A DNA stretch of 63,325 nucleotides, taken from positions 1-63,325 of the forward strand of contig VGID01000019.1 of assembly GCA_016868035.1 (NCBI GenBank), given 5' to 3'. Under the pieces are notes generated by a model. It saw nothing but the letters and a program-made list of their open reading frames with translations. It searched no databases and was not told where the DNA came from. Shown here in pieces: positions 16,314 to 24,224 of the stretch. The DNA comes from Betaproteobacteria bacterium (GTDB lineage Bacteria; Pseudomonadota; Gammaproteobacteria; Burkholderiales; SG8-41). The position numbers and the translations under genes were made by a program. The number at the start of each line of letters is the position of its first letter. Position 1 is the first letter of the stretch.

Positions 16314-16529
16314 GGCCGAGTCTCAGCGATCGTCGTACACCCGAGTCTCAGCGATCCCCGAACAACACGCGCCAGGAAGCGAGCGGTTCGCGACATGTGG
16401 AATCTCCCGGAAAACCGCATTCTGCCTTACTTTGCAGGTTTTGCTGTTAGCCATCGTGGTGTTCGACTAACGCTGAGCCCCGGTCACGTCAACGTCAAAA
16501 AAGTGTACGACGATCGCTGAGACTCGGCC
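16314..16529. mobile_element. MITE-like palindromic element with 27-bp perfect terminal inverted repeats
   Basis: The left terminus (16314-16340, starting GGCCGAGTCTCAGCGATCGT) and the right terminus (16503-16529, ending GCTGAGACTCGGCC) are perfect 27-bp inverted repeats. A second, imperfect inverted pair lies inside (16341-16368 with 16461-16486). The element is about 216 bp and has no coding capacity. It sits within a CCCTTTA heptamer array that continues on both sides. A related right half is at 54-124. No transposase is in the window, so mobility would be in trans (inference). Confidence 0.75.
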
Positions 16530-16572
16530 CTTTACCCTTTACCCATTACCGATTTCCGATTCCCATTTTCCG
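16530..16572. repeat. Heptamer array flanking element (right)
   Basis: Units CCCTTTA/CCCATTA grade into CCGATTT/CCGATTC units, which run into the stop codon of the minus-strand lipoprotein gene (TGA at 16575-16577 within the CCGTGAATCGG unit). Confidence 0.75.
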
Positions 16573-16574
16573 AT

Positions 16575-17174
16575 TCACGGCTTTTTGTCGGGCGTGGGCT
16601 GGATGGTGATGTCGCTCACCTCGCGCGGGGGGATGAGCTTGAACGAGGAGAGGAAGCGGTTCACGTCGGCGACCGGCATCGTGTCGCGGTTTCCGAACAC
16701 CACGACCTGGTAGAGGCGGTTGCCGACGAGATAAAACCGGCCCCTGAGATAAGCCTCGCGCCCGTTGACCGTGCCCGAGGCGACGATCTCCATGCCCGGA
16801 TACGTGCCGTCGAGCCGGATGTCGATGCCCTCGCCCTGCAACCTGCCGTTGATCCGTTTCATCCACCCGTCGCGCACGTCCGTGAACATGCGCCGCGGCG
16901 CCATCAGCCGCAGCACCTGCTCGGGATAGTCCGAGTAGCCCACGCCGAACACCGAGTCGCGCAGCTCCATCGAATAGAGGTGCGCGGTGATGGTTCCGAT
17001 GGGGGTGTCGAGCTGGCGCTTCTCGTAGTGCGGCTGGGGCAGCATCAGCACGCGGAATCCCCCGTCGCGGATGGACTGCTCGTTCCACTTCGACCGGTCG
17101 CAGCCGGCAGCGCCGGCCACCAGAACCAGCACTGGCAGCAGGCGCGCTATTGCCCGGAGGTTGCTCGCGTTCAT
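16575..17174 (-). CDS. Putative lipoprotein of unknown function
   Basis: This 199-residue protein has a lipoprotein signal: hydrophobic LLPVLVLVAGAAG followed by Cys25, with Asp26 at +2. In many Gram-negatives Asp at +2 favours retention at the inner membrane. The mature part contains no motif that I recognise. It has a beta-strand-rich look, with REAYLRGRFYLVGNRLYQVVVFGNRD near residue 140, a pattern seen in small envelope proteins that carry a read-out of a quantity at the C-terminal strand. It is convergent with the preceding plus-strand gene across the repeat block and divergent from the kinase gene. The stop codon is in a repeat unit. Function unknown. Confidence 0.75.
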   Translation of the reverse strand: MNASNLRAIARLLPVLVLVAGAAGCDRSKWNEQSIRDGGFRVLMLPQPHYEKRQLDTPIGTITAHLYSMELRDSVFGVGYSDYPEQVLRLMAPRRMFTDVRDGWMKRINGRLQGEGIDIRLDGTYPGMEIVASGTVNGREAYLRGRFYLVGNRLYQVVVFGNRDTMPVADVNRFLSSFKLIPPREVSDITIQPTPDKKP

Positions 17175-17320
17175 GTTCTGTCGGTTCCGGCGGGGAACGC
17201 GCTAGTTTACCCGCGCGTGCGATCGTCATCCATGGCCGCGTGCGGGTGTGCCCCCGAATGCCGGCGGGTGGTCCGGACGGCGCTCGTCAGGAAAACGCGC
17301 TTCGTATAGACTGACGGCAC

Positions 17321-18622
17321 ATGGCCGCTCGCAAGGATGCCCCGGCGCCATTGGCGTCGGGGACCATGCTGCTCGAGTACCGGCTCGAGTCGGTGCTCGG
17401 CACGGGCGGCTTCGGCATCACCTACCGCGCGCAAGACACCAACCTCGATAAGTCGGTCGCGATCAAGGAATATCTCCCGGGAGACCTCGCGCTGCGCGCG
17501 CTGGACGGCAGCGTCGTGCCCGTCAACACCGACTTCGCGTTCGACTACAAAGGCGGGCTCGAGCGCTTTCTGGTCGAAGCACGCACCCTGGCCAAGTTCA
17601 CCCATCCCAACATCGTGCGGGTCAGCCGCTATTTCAAGGCGAAGGGCGCCGCCTACATGGTGATGGACTACACGGAAGGAGAATCGCTCAACCAGATGTT
17701 GAGGCGCGGAGAGCAGTTCGAGGAGGCACGGCTCAAGGCCATCCTCTCGCCGCTGCTCGACGGCCTCGAGGCGGTGCACAGCGCGGGTTTCTTGCATCGC
17801 GACATCAAGCCGAGCAACATTCTCGTCCGCACCGACGGCTCCCCGCTGCTGCTCGATTTCGGCGCGGCGCGGCTGGCGGTCCGCGGAGCGATGCACGACA
17901 TCATTTCGGTGCTCACCCCCGGCTACGCGCCGGTCGAGCAGTACATCAGCAGCGGCCTGCAGGGTCCGTGGTCGGACGTCTACTCGGTGGCGGGGGTGCT
18001 CTACCGCGTCGTCACCGGCGAGAACCCGCCGGACGCGCTGAGCCGGCTGCGCAGCGACCGCGTGGGCAAGAAACTCAATGCCGCGCGCGTGCGCTTCAGC
18101 GCTCCGTTCCTCGCGGCCATCCACTGGGCGCTCGCGCTGGAGGAGAAGCGGCGCCCGCAGAACGTGGCGGAATGGCGCAGTGCCTTGCTGCGCGACAGCG
18201 AGTCGCGCGCGGCGCACCAACCGGCGCCGAAATCGCCGGGAGCCGATCCCGCACGGAAGTACGTATGGGTCGCCCTCGGCGCGGTCCTGTTTTTCGTCGT
18301 CTTCGAGGCGGCGGACCTCCTGAACCTGAGGGAGAGCGGCGGGCCGATGCGGTGGCCGCGCAAGCCCCTGATCGCGCCCGACCAGGCCCTGACACACACC
18401 GGAGCATCACCCGGCGTAGGTCGAGCCGCCACGTCCGGCGCGGTTCCCGCCGGTCCGGGGGTGGGCATGAGTCGCGAGGAAATGGCGCAGCACCTGCCGC
18501 ATCTCGCGGACCGGTTCGCGGATATCGACGCGAATGGCGACGGCCGCGTCAGCATGGACGAGCTGCAGAATTTCCTGCGCCTGCAGCCGGCGGGGGCGCC
18601 GGCTCCGCGCGCGGGCCAGTGA
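17321..18622 (+). CDS. Membrane Ser/Thr protein kinase with C-terminal EF-hand
   Basis: This 433-residue eukaryote-type Ser/Thr kinase has the glycine loop LGTGGFG at 26-32, the VAIKE lysine at 49, catalytic HRDIKPSN at 159-166 and DFG at 179-181. A single transmembrane helix follows at about 313-335. The outside (periplasmic) part is a Pro/Ala/Gly linker ending in a canonical EF-hand loop DANGDGRVSMDE at about 403-414. The layout suggests a transmembrane sensor in which calcium binding outside could affect kinase activity inside (inference). No phosphatase or FHA gene is adjacent. The start ATG at 17321 was chosen because kinase homology begins soon after. The gene is convergent with the hydrolase. 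Confidence 0.88.
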   Translation: MAARKDAPAPLASGTMLLEYRLESVLGTGGFGITYRAQDTNLDKSVAIKEYLPGDLALRALDGSVVPVNTDFAFDYKGGLERFLVEARTLAKFTHPNIVRVSRYFKAKGAAYMVMDYTEGESLNQMLRRGEQFEEARLKAILSPLLDGLEAVHSAGFLHRDIKPSNILVRTDGSPLLLDFGAARLAVRGAMHDIISVLTPGYAPVEQYISSGLQGPWSDVYSVAGVLYRVVTGENPPDALSRLRSDRVGKKLNAARVRFSAPFLAAIHWALALEEKRRPQNVAEWRSALLRDSESRAAHQPAPKSPGADPARKYVWVALGAVLFFVVFEAADLLNLRESGGPMRWPRKPLIAPDQALTHTGASPGVGRAATSGAVPAGPGVGMSREEMAQHLPHLADRFADIDANGDGRVSMDELQNFLRLQPAGAPAPRAGQ

Positions 18623-18652
18623 CCGGGACGCCGTGATGCCGTGGCGCGAGAA

Positions 18653-19513
18653 TCAGCCGGCAAGGAGAAATTCGCGCACAACCTCGATCTGCTCCGGCGC
18701 GAGCAGCATCGGCGCGTGGCCTACGCCGTCGAACTCGACGAGGCGGGGTTTGGGCCCGCTCCGCGTCATCGCGGCGGCAATGTCCTTGAGCAGCAGGTCC
18801 GATTGGGCTCCCCGCAGCAGCAGCGTCGGACAGCGGACCGCCTCCCACTGGGCGAGGAGGTCGATGTCGGCCAGCGGTCCCTTGCGGAAGGGCAAGGCGA
18901 TAGCGGGATCGTAGAGCAGGCCCCAGGAGCCGTCTTCGTGCTGCCTCGCGCTGTGCACGGCGAGGTGCAGCCACTGCTCGTCGGTCAGCGGGCCGAACGG
19001 CGCCGAGACCGTGCGCACGTAGGCTTCGAGCTCCTCGAACGTCCCGAAACGCGGGTCCTGTCCGATGTAGGTCGCGATCCGCGCCAGCGCCGATTTCGGC
19101 ACGACGGCCCCGATATCGTTCATCACCAGCTTTTCGATCGGGCTGCCGGCGCACGAGGCAAGCAGCATGCCGACGATGCCGCCAAGGGAAGTCCCGACCC
19201 AGAAGATGCGCTTCGGCGCCTCCGCTCCCGCGGTGACGCGCGCGATCAGTGTCGCCATGTCCGCGCAGTACTGGGGGTAGCCGTAGCCGGTTTTGTCCTC
19301 GAGCCAGTCGCTCTTTCCACGGCCCACGACGTCGGGGCACACCACGCGGCACTCGGGAAGCAGGGCCTGCGCGAGAAAATCGAAGTCGCGGCAGTTGCGC
19401 GTAAGCCCGTGCACGCAAATCACGATTCTCTCGGCCATGGGCGGACCCCACTCGACGTAGCGCATGCGGTGGAAGCCCTTGGGCGAGAGGCACAGTGCGT
19501 GGTCGCTTTTCAT
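18653..19513 (-). CDS. Alpha/beta-hydrolase
   Basis: This 286-residue alpha/beta-hydrolase-fold protein has the oxyanion region VHGLTRNCRDFDFLA near residue 34-48, the nucleophile elbow GTSLGG with Ser109, a helical cap around 150-210, and the catalytic His in GVGHAP near 264. There is no signal peptide. The family covers esterases, C-C hydrolases and haloperoxidase-like enzymes. Nothing here fixes the substrate. It is convergent with the kinase gene and is followed on its 5' side by about 140 bases without a gene before the GIDE-domain gene. Confidence 0.85.
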   Translation of the reverse strand: MKSDHALCLSPKGFHRMRYVEWGPPMAERIVICVHGLTRNCRDFDFLAQALLPECRVVCPDVVGRGKSDWLEDKTGYGYPQYCADMATLIARVTAGAEAPKRIFWVGTSLGGIVGMLLASCAGSPIEKLVMNDIGAVVPKSALARIATYIGQDPRFGTFEELEAYVRTVSAPFGPLTDEQWLHLAVHSARQHEDGSWGLLYDPAIALPFRKGPLADIDLLAQWEAVRCPTLLLRGAQSDLLLKDIAAAMTRSGPKPRLVEFDGVGHAPMLLAPEQIEVVREFLLAG

Positions 19514-19653
19514 GCCGGCGGGCGTTCAGGGAAGGGGCCCCTCATGAGTCTACCGCCCCGGAGAGCAAGCGTCACCGCCGCGATCTCGGTCGCGTGGGCT
19601 AGGTCGTTGCGGTTGCATGGTGGCCTGCTCCGACCCGGGGCGCCGGCGCAGTC

Positions 19654-20544
19654 TCACAGCAACAGGAACAGCGCGCCGGCGCCGGCACCGAAGAACACCA
19701 GCAGGTGCGCAACGCTCCACCACGCGAAGCGGCGGCCGAGCTGGTCGGGCAGCTCGCTGGAGAGCAGAAACAGCCGCCCGTCGCGCGGCTTTGCGAGGAT
19801 GTGCACGCCATCGCGCGAGCGGAGCTCGGCGTGGCTCCTGCGCACCTCGCGCTGGGCCTGCAGGCGCGCGAGCTCCCATTCCTTCAGATCGATGTTCCCG
19901 TCGCGGTCGAAGTCGAAGCGCTCGTGCAGGGTTTTCCGGTCCCGCTTCCAGTCGGCGAGCAGCGCCCCCACGTCGGCGCGCTCGTCGAGCTCGAGGCTGG
20001 CCCCACCCCCGGTTCGGAATTCACCCAGCGCGTAAAGCGGGTCGTCCGGCAGGAACAGCCACTCCGTGTAGCGGTAGTCGCCTTCCCGCCAGGCCTGCTT
20101 GCGCGCGCCGATGATCTCCGCCCCTTCGGGGGAGATGACGCACTGGCCGCTGCCGTCCACCAGCGCGAATTGCGCGTTACTCACGCCGCTGTCCACGTAT
20201 TCCCACTTATCGTCGGAGCCGCGGCGCTCCACGTAATACCGGAACCAGCAGCACGGCAGTCCCGTGACCCCGCTCAGGACCGGGACTCCCGGGAGCTGCT
20301 CGGAGCGCCCGAAAAGCTCGACGTAACCCTGCGCTGCGGAGGCGACCCGGGAAGTCGGCAGGTCGTGAATGTGGCGGTAGCGCCGGTAGGTCGCGATCCA
20401 GGCGAAGAAACTCACGACCGCCATCGCCGCGAGCGCGTACGGCCACAGTGCACCCGTATCGTCATGCAGCGCAACCGCGGCGATGATGAGGTGAACGCCC
20501 CCGCTCAGCCACTCCGACGCGTGAAACCGGATTGGCGCGAACAT
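19654..20544 (-). CDS. GIDE-domain membrane protein with EF-hand
   Basis: This is about 296 residues from ATG at 20542-20544. It has two N-terminal hydrophobic segments (HLIIAAVALH and ALAAMAVVSFFAWIA) and a central domain with EQLPGVPVLSGVTGLPCCWF, which resembles the GIDE region of MULAN-type E3 ligases and their bacterial relatives. An EF-hand-like loop DFDRDGNIDLKE and a C-terminal hydrophobic anchor follow. Bacterial GIDE proteins lack the RING finger, so no ubiquitin activity is implied. They are commonly next to lemA, as here. A MITE-like element now separates the two genes, and the in-frame TTG at 20572-20574 next to it would add ten residues from the junction. Confidence 0.75.
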   Translation of the reverse strand: MFAPIRFHASEWLSGGVHLIIAAVALHDDTGALWPYALAAMAVVSFFAWIATYRRYRHIHDLPTSRVASAAQGYVELFGRSEQLPGVPVLSGVTGLPCCWFRYYVERRGSDDKWEYVDSGVSNAQFALVDGSGQCVISPEGAEIIGARKQAWREGDYRYTEWLFLPDDPLYALGEFRTGGGASLELDERADVGALLADWKRDRKTLHERFDFDRDGNIDLKEWELARLQAQREVRRSHAELRSRDGVHILAKPRDGRLFLLSSELPDQLGRRFAWWSVAHLLVFFGAGAGALFLLL

Positions 20545-20573
20545 GCCGCGTGGCGGTGGCCGTGCGCGAGGCA

Positions 20574-20841
20574 AGAACCTATTTCATATATAGGCGCGTG
20601 ATGCGTTGCGGCCAGGACGGAGCGGATGCAAGGCGCCCGACGAAGGCCATATGTCGATATGGTCTAGGAGGGCAACGACGCAGCCGACCGTCCTGGCCGC
20701 AACCCGCAGGGACGGGGCGATCTGGGCGCATTTCTTCGTCGGGGACCCTCGAAATATCGACATATTCCTTCGGGCCCTCCTCCTCGAACTGCATCCCACA
20801 TCGCCTCCGTCGCACACGTGCCTATATATGAAATAGGTTCT
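20574..20841. mobile_element. MITE-like element with 22-bp perfect terminal inverted repeats
   Basis: Termini 20574-20595 (AGAACCTATTTCATATATAG...) and 20820-20841 are perfect inverted repeats of 22 bp. Inside is a second perfect 16-bp inverted pair, GTTGCGGCCAGGACGG (20605-20620) with its complement at 20688-20703, enclosing the quasi-palindrome CATATGTCGATATGG. A related ATATCGACATAT is near 20752-20763. It is 268 bp with no coding capacity and sits between lemA and the GIDE gene on the minus strand. The lemA stop codon takes its last two bases from the element. Confidence 0.85.
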
Positions 20842-21415
20842 ATGGATTGAACAGCTTGCCCACGTCCACGTCGGCCTTCTCGGCCTCCTGGAACTCGAGC
20901 AGCAGCGCCGGCCGGAAGTTGAACATGCCGGCGACCACGGTGTCCGGAAACTGCTCGATGCGCACGTTGTTGACGTTGACCGACTCGTTGTAGAACTCGC
21001 GCCGGTCGGCGATCGCGTTCTCGAGGCTGGAAATGCGATTCTGCAGCTGCTGGAAGGTCTGGTTGGTCTTGAGGTCCGGGTAGGCTTCGGCGAGCGCGAA
21101 CAGGTGGCCGAGCGTCGCGCGCAGCGCGCCTTCGGCCTGCCCGAGGCTCGCGATGTCCTGTTTTTCCCGCGCGGTGAACACCTTGGAGCGCGCCTCCATC
21201 ACCTTCTGCAGGGTTTCCTGCTCGAACTTCATGTACTGCTTGCACGTTTCGACGAGCTTCGGAAGCTCGTCGTGTCGCTGCTTGAGCAGCACGTCGATGT
21301 TCGCCCAGGCCTTGGAGACGTTGTGCTTCAGCTGGACCAGGTTGTTGTAGATCATGACCGCGTAGGCCGCGATCACCAGCAGCACGCCGAGCACGATGAG
21401 CGTTCCGATCCCCAT
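20840..21415 (-). CDS. lemA: LemA family protein
   Basis: This 191-residue LemA family membrane protein has an N-terminal transmembrane helix (GTLIVLGVLLVIAAYAVMIY) and the family pattern YNNLVQLKHNVSKAWANIDV (residues 23-42). Long helices with KLVETCKQYMKFEQETL follow, then the conserved NRISSLENAIADRREFYNESV and FNFRPALLLEFQEAEKADV. LemA proteins are widespread but their molecular role is unclear. They are often next to TPM or GIDE genes. Here the GIDE gene follows on the same strand but is separated by the MITE-like element, which also provides part of the stop codon, so the C-terminus may be slightly changed. The start is ATG at 21413-21415 after GGGAGG. Confidence 0.92.
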   Translation of the reverse strand: MGIGTLIVLGVLLVIAAYAVMIYNNLVQLKHNVSKAWANIDVLLKQRHDELPKLVETCKQYMKFEQETLQKVMEARSKVFTAREKQDIASLGQAEGALRATLGHLFALAEAYPDLKTNQTFQQLQNRISSLENAIADRREFYNESVNVNNVRIEQFPDTVVAGMFNFRPALLLEFQEAEKADVDVGKLFNP

Positions 21416-21489
21416 GCAATCCCTCCCTGTCCCAGAACGCGGCCATTCTATACCGTTGGCATGGCCGCGGCCATGCCCGTCGTTCCAGG

Positions 21490-21600
21490 TTCAATGTTCA
21501 ACGTTCAATGTCGGAAATACTGGCGCCCGGATCTTGCGAACAACTTTGAACTTGGAACTTTGAACCTTGAACTTTGAACCTCGAACCTTGAACGAAGCGC
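21490..21600. repeat. Heptamer inverted repeat (GTTCAAT / TTGAACT)
   Basis: A left array of GTTCAAT/GTTCAAC units (21489-21511) faces a right array of TTTGAAC/CTTGAAC units (21543-21596, about eight units). The loop between them is about 30 bases. It lies between two minus-strand genes. Confidence 0.8.
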
Positions 21601-21623
21601 GGCCGCCGGCAGGCGGCCACGCT

Positions 21624-23138
21624 TCACCAGGAGTAGTGGACGGTGTAGCGCAGCACCGTCTCGCCGCTCGCGGCGACCCTGAGGGGAAAGTGCACGGTGC
21701 GCGCGTCCTGCTTCTGGAACTCGTGCGTTTTGGCGGCGATCTGCCAGTTCACCCAGCGGTAGAGGTTCTCCTTGACGATGACCGTGACCGCTTCCCTCTT
21801 GTGGTTGCGCAGCTTGACTTCGATCTCCTCGGTCATGGTCCTGCGATGGGAATCGACCGTGAAGTTTACCTGACGGCGCTCGCCCACGACGTCGAAGGCC
21901 GAGCCGAGCTTTACCCGCACCGCCTCGTCCTGGGGCGTGTGGTCGATCACGTCCTCGCCGATGAATTCGAGCGTATTGTCGGCGGGATCGAGCTTGCTCA
22001 CGCGGATGCGCCCGGAAGGCAGCGGCACGCCCATGTTGTGCGGCTTCGCGTTCCTGAAATGCAGGTAGACGTCCACCTTCTTGTTGGTCTGGGTGCCGTA
22101 ATTGCGGTCGACGTTGGGGCTGGGGCCGTATCCGTAGGCGGGGACCGCACCGTAGTAGAGCAGGGTCTTTTCGCACGGCACGGCGCGCGCCACGGGGAAA
22201 AGCTCGATCTGCTTGGTCGAGTTGTCGGGTAGCGTGGTCGGCCGGCCAAGCGTGTAGAGGTGGTATTCGAAGAACGCCTTCTGCGCGAAGGCTTCGGTAC
22301 GCGATTCCGCCGCGGCGCGTGCCGCGGGAACGTCCGCCGTTTGTCCGGGAGCGGTGGCGCGGTGGACGTCGCCTGCAACGAGCTTGAGCCTGGCATTCTC
22401 GTAGCCGGCGCCCGACTGGTTGATGATGCTCACCCAGGCGCCGATATCGAGCCGGCACGAATGCGCGTCCCGGCCCTCGGAGTAGGTCAGGTTGTAGTCC
22501 GCCCACCAGGTGATGCCGCGGGTCTGGTAGGACACGCGCACGTTGTGCGCGCCGCCGCGGTTCGCCGCCACGTCCCAGACGAGCGTCGGGCGCGTGATGA
22601 GCCCGCCCGGCAGCTCGGGCAGCCGCACGCCCGCGTTGTGCGGAAGGATCTGCACCGTGCCGTCCTCGCGTCGCAGCGTGAGGCCGCCGGCGGTCGAGAG
22701 CAGCGTGCCCGTGAAGGTTTCGACCCCGGTGCCGCGCACCTGGTCCACGCTGATCGCGCGATCGAGGTACTTCTCGAGCAGTTTCTGGGTGCTCACGAGG
22801 TCGTACTGGAAATTCTGCTCGACCACGCTGGTGCCCTTCGGGTCGGTAAGCGATTCGAAGTGAACGGTGGTGGGATCGATCAGCGCGGCGACGTCGGAGA
22901 AGCGCACCGTGTTGCGCCCGCGCTCGAGCGCGAGATCGCGCTGGTGGCGCGCCACCGCGTAGCCGGGGACGGATGCGCCACGCATCCCGCCGTGATGAAG
23001 CGCCGGAGGCACGGCGCCGGGGCGCGCGGTGCTGTAGATGGTGAGGGCATTGCCGCCGGTAGCGCCGAAGGCGGCATTGCCGTGTGCGAGCCCAAGCACG
23101 AGTGCAAGAGCGGATGCGCCGGTGCGGATCGAGTTCAT
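21624..23138 (-). CDS. DUF4139 domain-containing exported protein
   Basis: This 504-residue secreted protein has an N-terminal signal peptide (SALALVLGLAHGNAAFG before ATGG). Its long beta-rich architecture is typical of DUF4139 (mucoidy inhibitor A-related) proteins: a segment RGITWWADYNLTYSEG near residue 215, and C-terminal immunoglobulin-like strands such as EEIEVKLRNHKREAVTVIVKE. Family members are periplasmic or surface proteins without a settled function. Several other genes in this region also encode envelope proteins. The start ATG is preceded by a plausible AAGGAG site on the minus strand (near 23145-23150). Confidence 0.8.
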   Translation of the reverse strand: MNSIRTGASALALVLGLAHGNAAFGATGGNALTIYSTARPGAVPPALHHGGMRGASVPGYAVARHQRDLALERGRNTVRFSDVAALIDPTTVHFESLTDPKGTSVVEQNFQYDLVSTQKLLEKYLDRAISVDQVRGTGVETFTGTLLSTAGGLTLRREDGTVQILPHNAGVRLPELPGGLITRPTLVWDVAANRGGAHNVRVSYQTRGITWWADYNLTYSEGRDAHSCRLDIGAWVSIINQSGAGYENARLKLVAGDVHRATAPGQTADVPAARAAAESRTEAFAQKAFFEYHLYTLGRPTTLPDNSTKQIELFPVARAVPCEKTLLYYGAVPAYGYGPSPNVDRNYGTQTNKKVDVYLHFRNAKPHNMGVPLPSGRIRVSKLDPADNTLEFIGEDVIDHTPQDEAVRVKLGSAFDVVGERRQVNFTVDSHRRTMTEEIEVKLRNHKREAVTVIVKENLYRWVNWQIAAKTHEFQKQDARTVHFPLRVAASGETVLRYTVHYSW

Positions 23139-23498
23139 GCGTACTCCTTGTCAATGGGGTTTAACGGACACACGCCGCTATGAACGTGCGGCGGCCGGCT
23201 CCGGGGTTAAACGGCTGCGAGGCGGGCGGGGTTCCCCGGACGGATGCCTTAGAGCCGGTATCAAAAACCCGAAGAAGCTTGGAACCGCCGATGAACGCCG
23301 ATGAACGCAGACGGACAAACACGGTAAGCGGTTAGCGGTAAGGGGCAAGCCGTGAGGAGAAGCTCCGTTTCAGGGGTTATCCGCTCACCACTCACCGTTC
23401 ACTCGCTTTCGATCGGCGTGTATCGGCGTTTATCTGCGGTTAATATTTCTTGATTTTGTTACACGCTCTTAGAATTCACGGTGGCAAAGGGAGGGGTC
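23139..23498. other. 360-bp divergent intergenic region with nested palindrome
   Basis: This gap lies between the divergent DUF4139 and LOG genes. The inner 166 bp (23280-23445) are repeat arrays, listed separately. The remainder holds no recognisable gene. The end of the gap carries the ribosome site GGGAGGGG for the LOG gene. Confidence 0.7.
23280..23445. repeat. Nested palindrome of decamer (outer) and heptamer (inner) arrays
   Basis: The outer left arm AACCGCCGATGAACGCCGAT.. (23282-23309) pairs with the outer right arm TCGGCGTGTATCGGCGTTTA.. ending TGCGGTT (23412-23441). The inner left arm, heptamers GGTAAGC/GGTTAGC/GGTAAGG (23322-23355), pairs with the inner right TCCGCTCACCACTCACCGTT (23380-23399). 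The loop is about 20 bases. The architecture matches 4468-4623, but here the neighbours are divergent genes, so it is not a shared terminator. Confidence 0.85.
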
Positions 23499-24080
23499 AT
23501 GCGTAGCGTGTGCGTGTTCTGCGGTTCGAATACCGGGCGCGAGGCGATCTACGCGGAGGCCACGCGCGCGCTCGCGCGGGAGATGGTGAAGCGCGGGATA
23601 CGGATCGTCTTCGGCGGGGGCAACATCGGGCTCATGGGCGTGCTTGCCGAGGCCGCCCTCGAGGCGGGCGGGACGGTGATCGGCGTTGCGCCGCGAGCGC
23701 TGCTCGAGCGCGAGGTCGTCCACACCGGGCTTACGAAGCTGCACGTGGTCGGCACCATGCACGAGCGCAAGGCGCTGATGGCGGAGCTCTCCGACGCGTT
23801 CATCGCGCTGCCCGGGGGGCTGGGCACGCTCGACGAGCTATTCGAGATGCTCACGTGGAACCAGCTCGGCTTCCAGCGCAAGCCGTGCGGCGCACTCGAC
23901 GTCGCCGATTATTTCTCCGGTCTGGGCGCTTTCCTCGTGCACGCGGTGCGCGAGCGCTTCCTCAAGGAGGAACACCGCGCGATGCTCATCGTCGAACGCG
24001 ATGCGAAGCGTTTGCTCGATCGGCTCGCGGCCGAACCGCTGCCCAAGGTGAGCAAGTGGATCGGCCCCAAACCCGTCTGA
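23499..24080 (+). CDS. LOG family protein (nucleoside 5'-monophosphate phosphoribohydrolase)
   Basis: This 193-residue LOG/YgdH-type protein is expected to release a base (in plants, active cytokinin) from nucleoside 5'-monophosphates. The Rossmann-like N-terminus carries VCVFCGSNTG and GGGNIGLMG. The catalytic pair of motifs MHERK (residues 87-91) and PGGLGTLDE (105-113) is intact. In bacteria many members act as generic nucleotide monophosphate nucleosidases. The ATG at 23499 has a strong ribosome site 5 bases upstream. The GTG at 23481 would overlap it and is rejected. The gene stands alone. Confidence 0.9.
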   Translation: MRSVCVFCGSNTGREAIYAEATRALAREMVKRGIRIVFGGGNIGLMGVLAEAALEAGGTVIGVAPRALLEREVVHTGLTKLHVVGTMHERKALMAELSDAFIALPGGLGTLDELFEMLTWNQLGFQRKPCGALDVADYFSGLGAFLVHAVRERFLKEEHRAMLIVERDAKRLLDRLAAEPLPKVSKWIGPKPV

Positions 24081-24139
24081 TTGCGAGGCGGCGCGCGTGC
24101 GCCGGTGTGGAAAGAGCGGCGCAGCAAGAACCAAACGTT

Positions 24140-24168
24140 TTGATTTTAAAGGGAAAATTCGCTAAAAT
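24140..24168 (+). promoter_or_regulatory. Sigma-70-like promoter for the YqjD-like cluster
   Basis: TTGATT at 24140-24145 and TAAAAT at 24163-24168 are separated by exactly 17 bases in an AT-rich stretch. The downstream gene starts 57 bases later. This is the clearest promoter in the window. Confidence 0.65.
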
Positions 24169-24224
24169 ACGCCTTCCCTGCCTGCCTTTTCCGAACTGTT
24201 AACGCCAACCACCAGAGGTGCACC

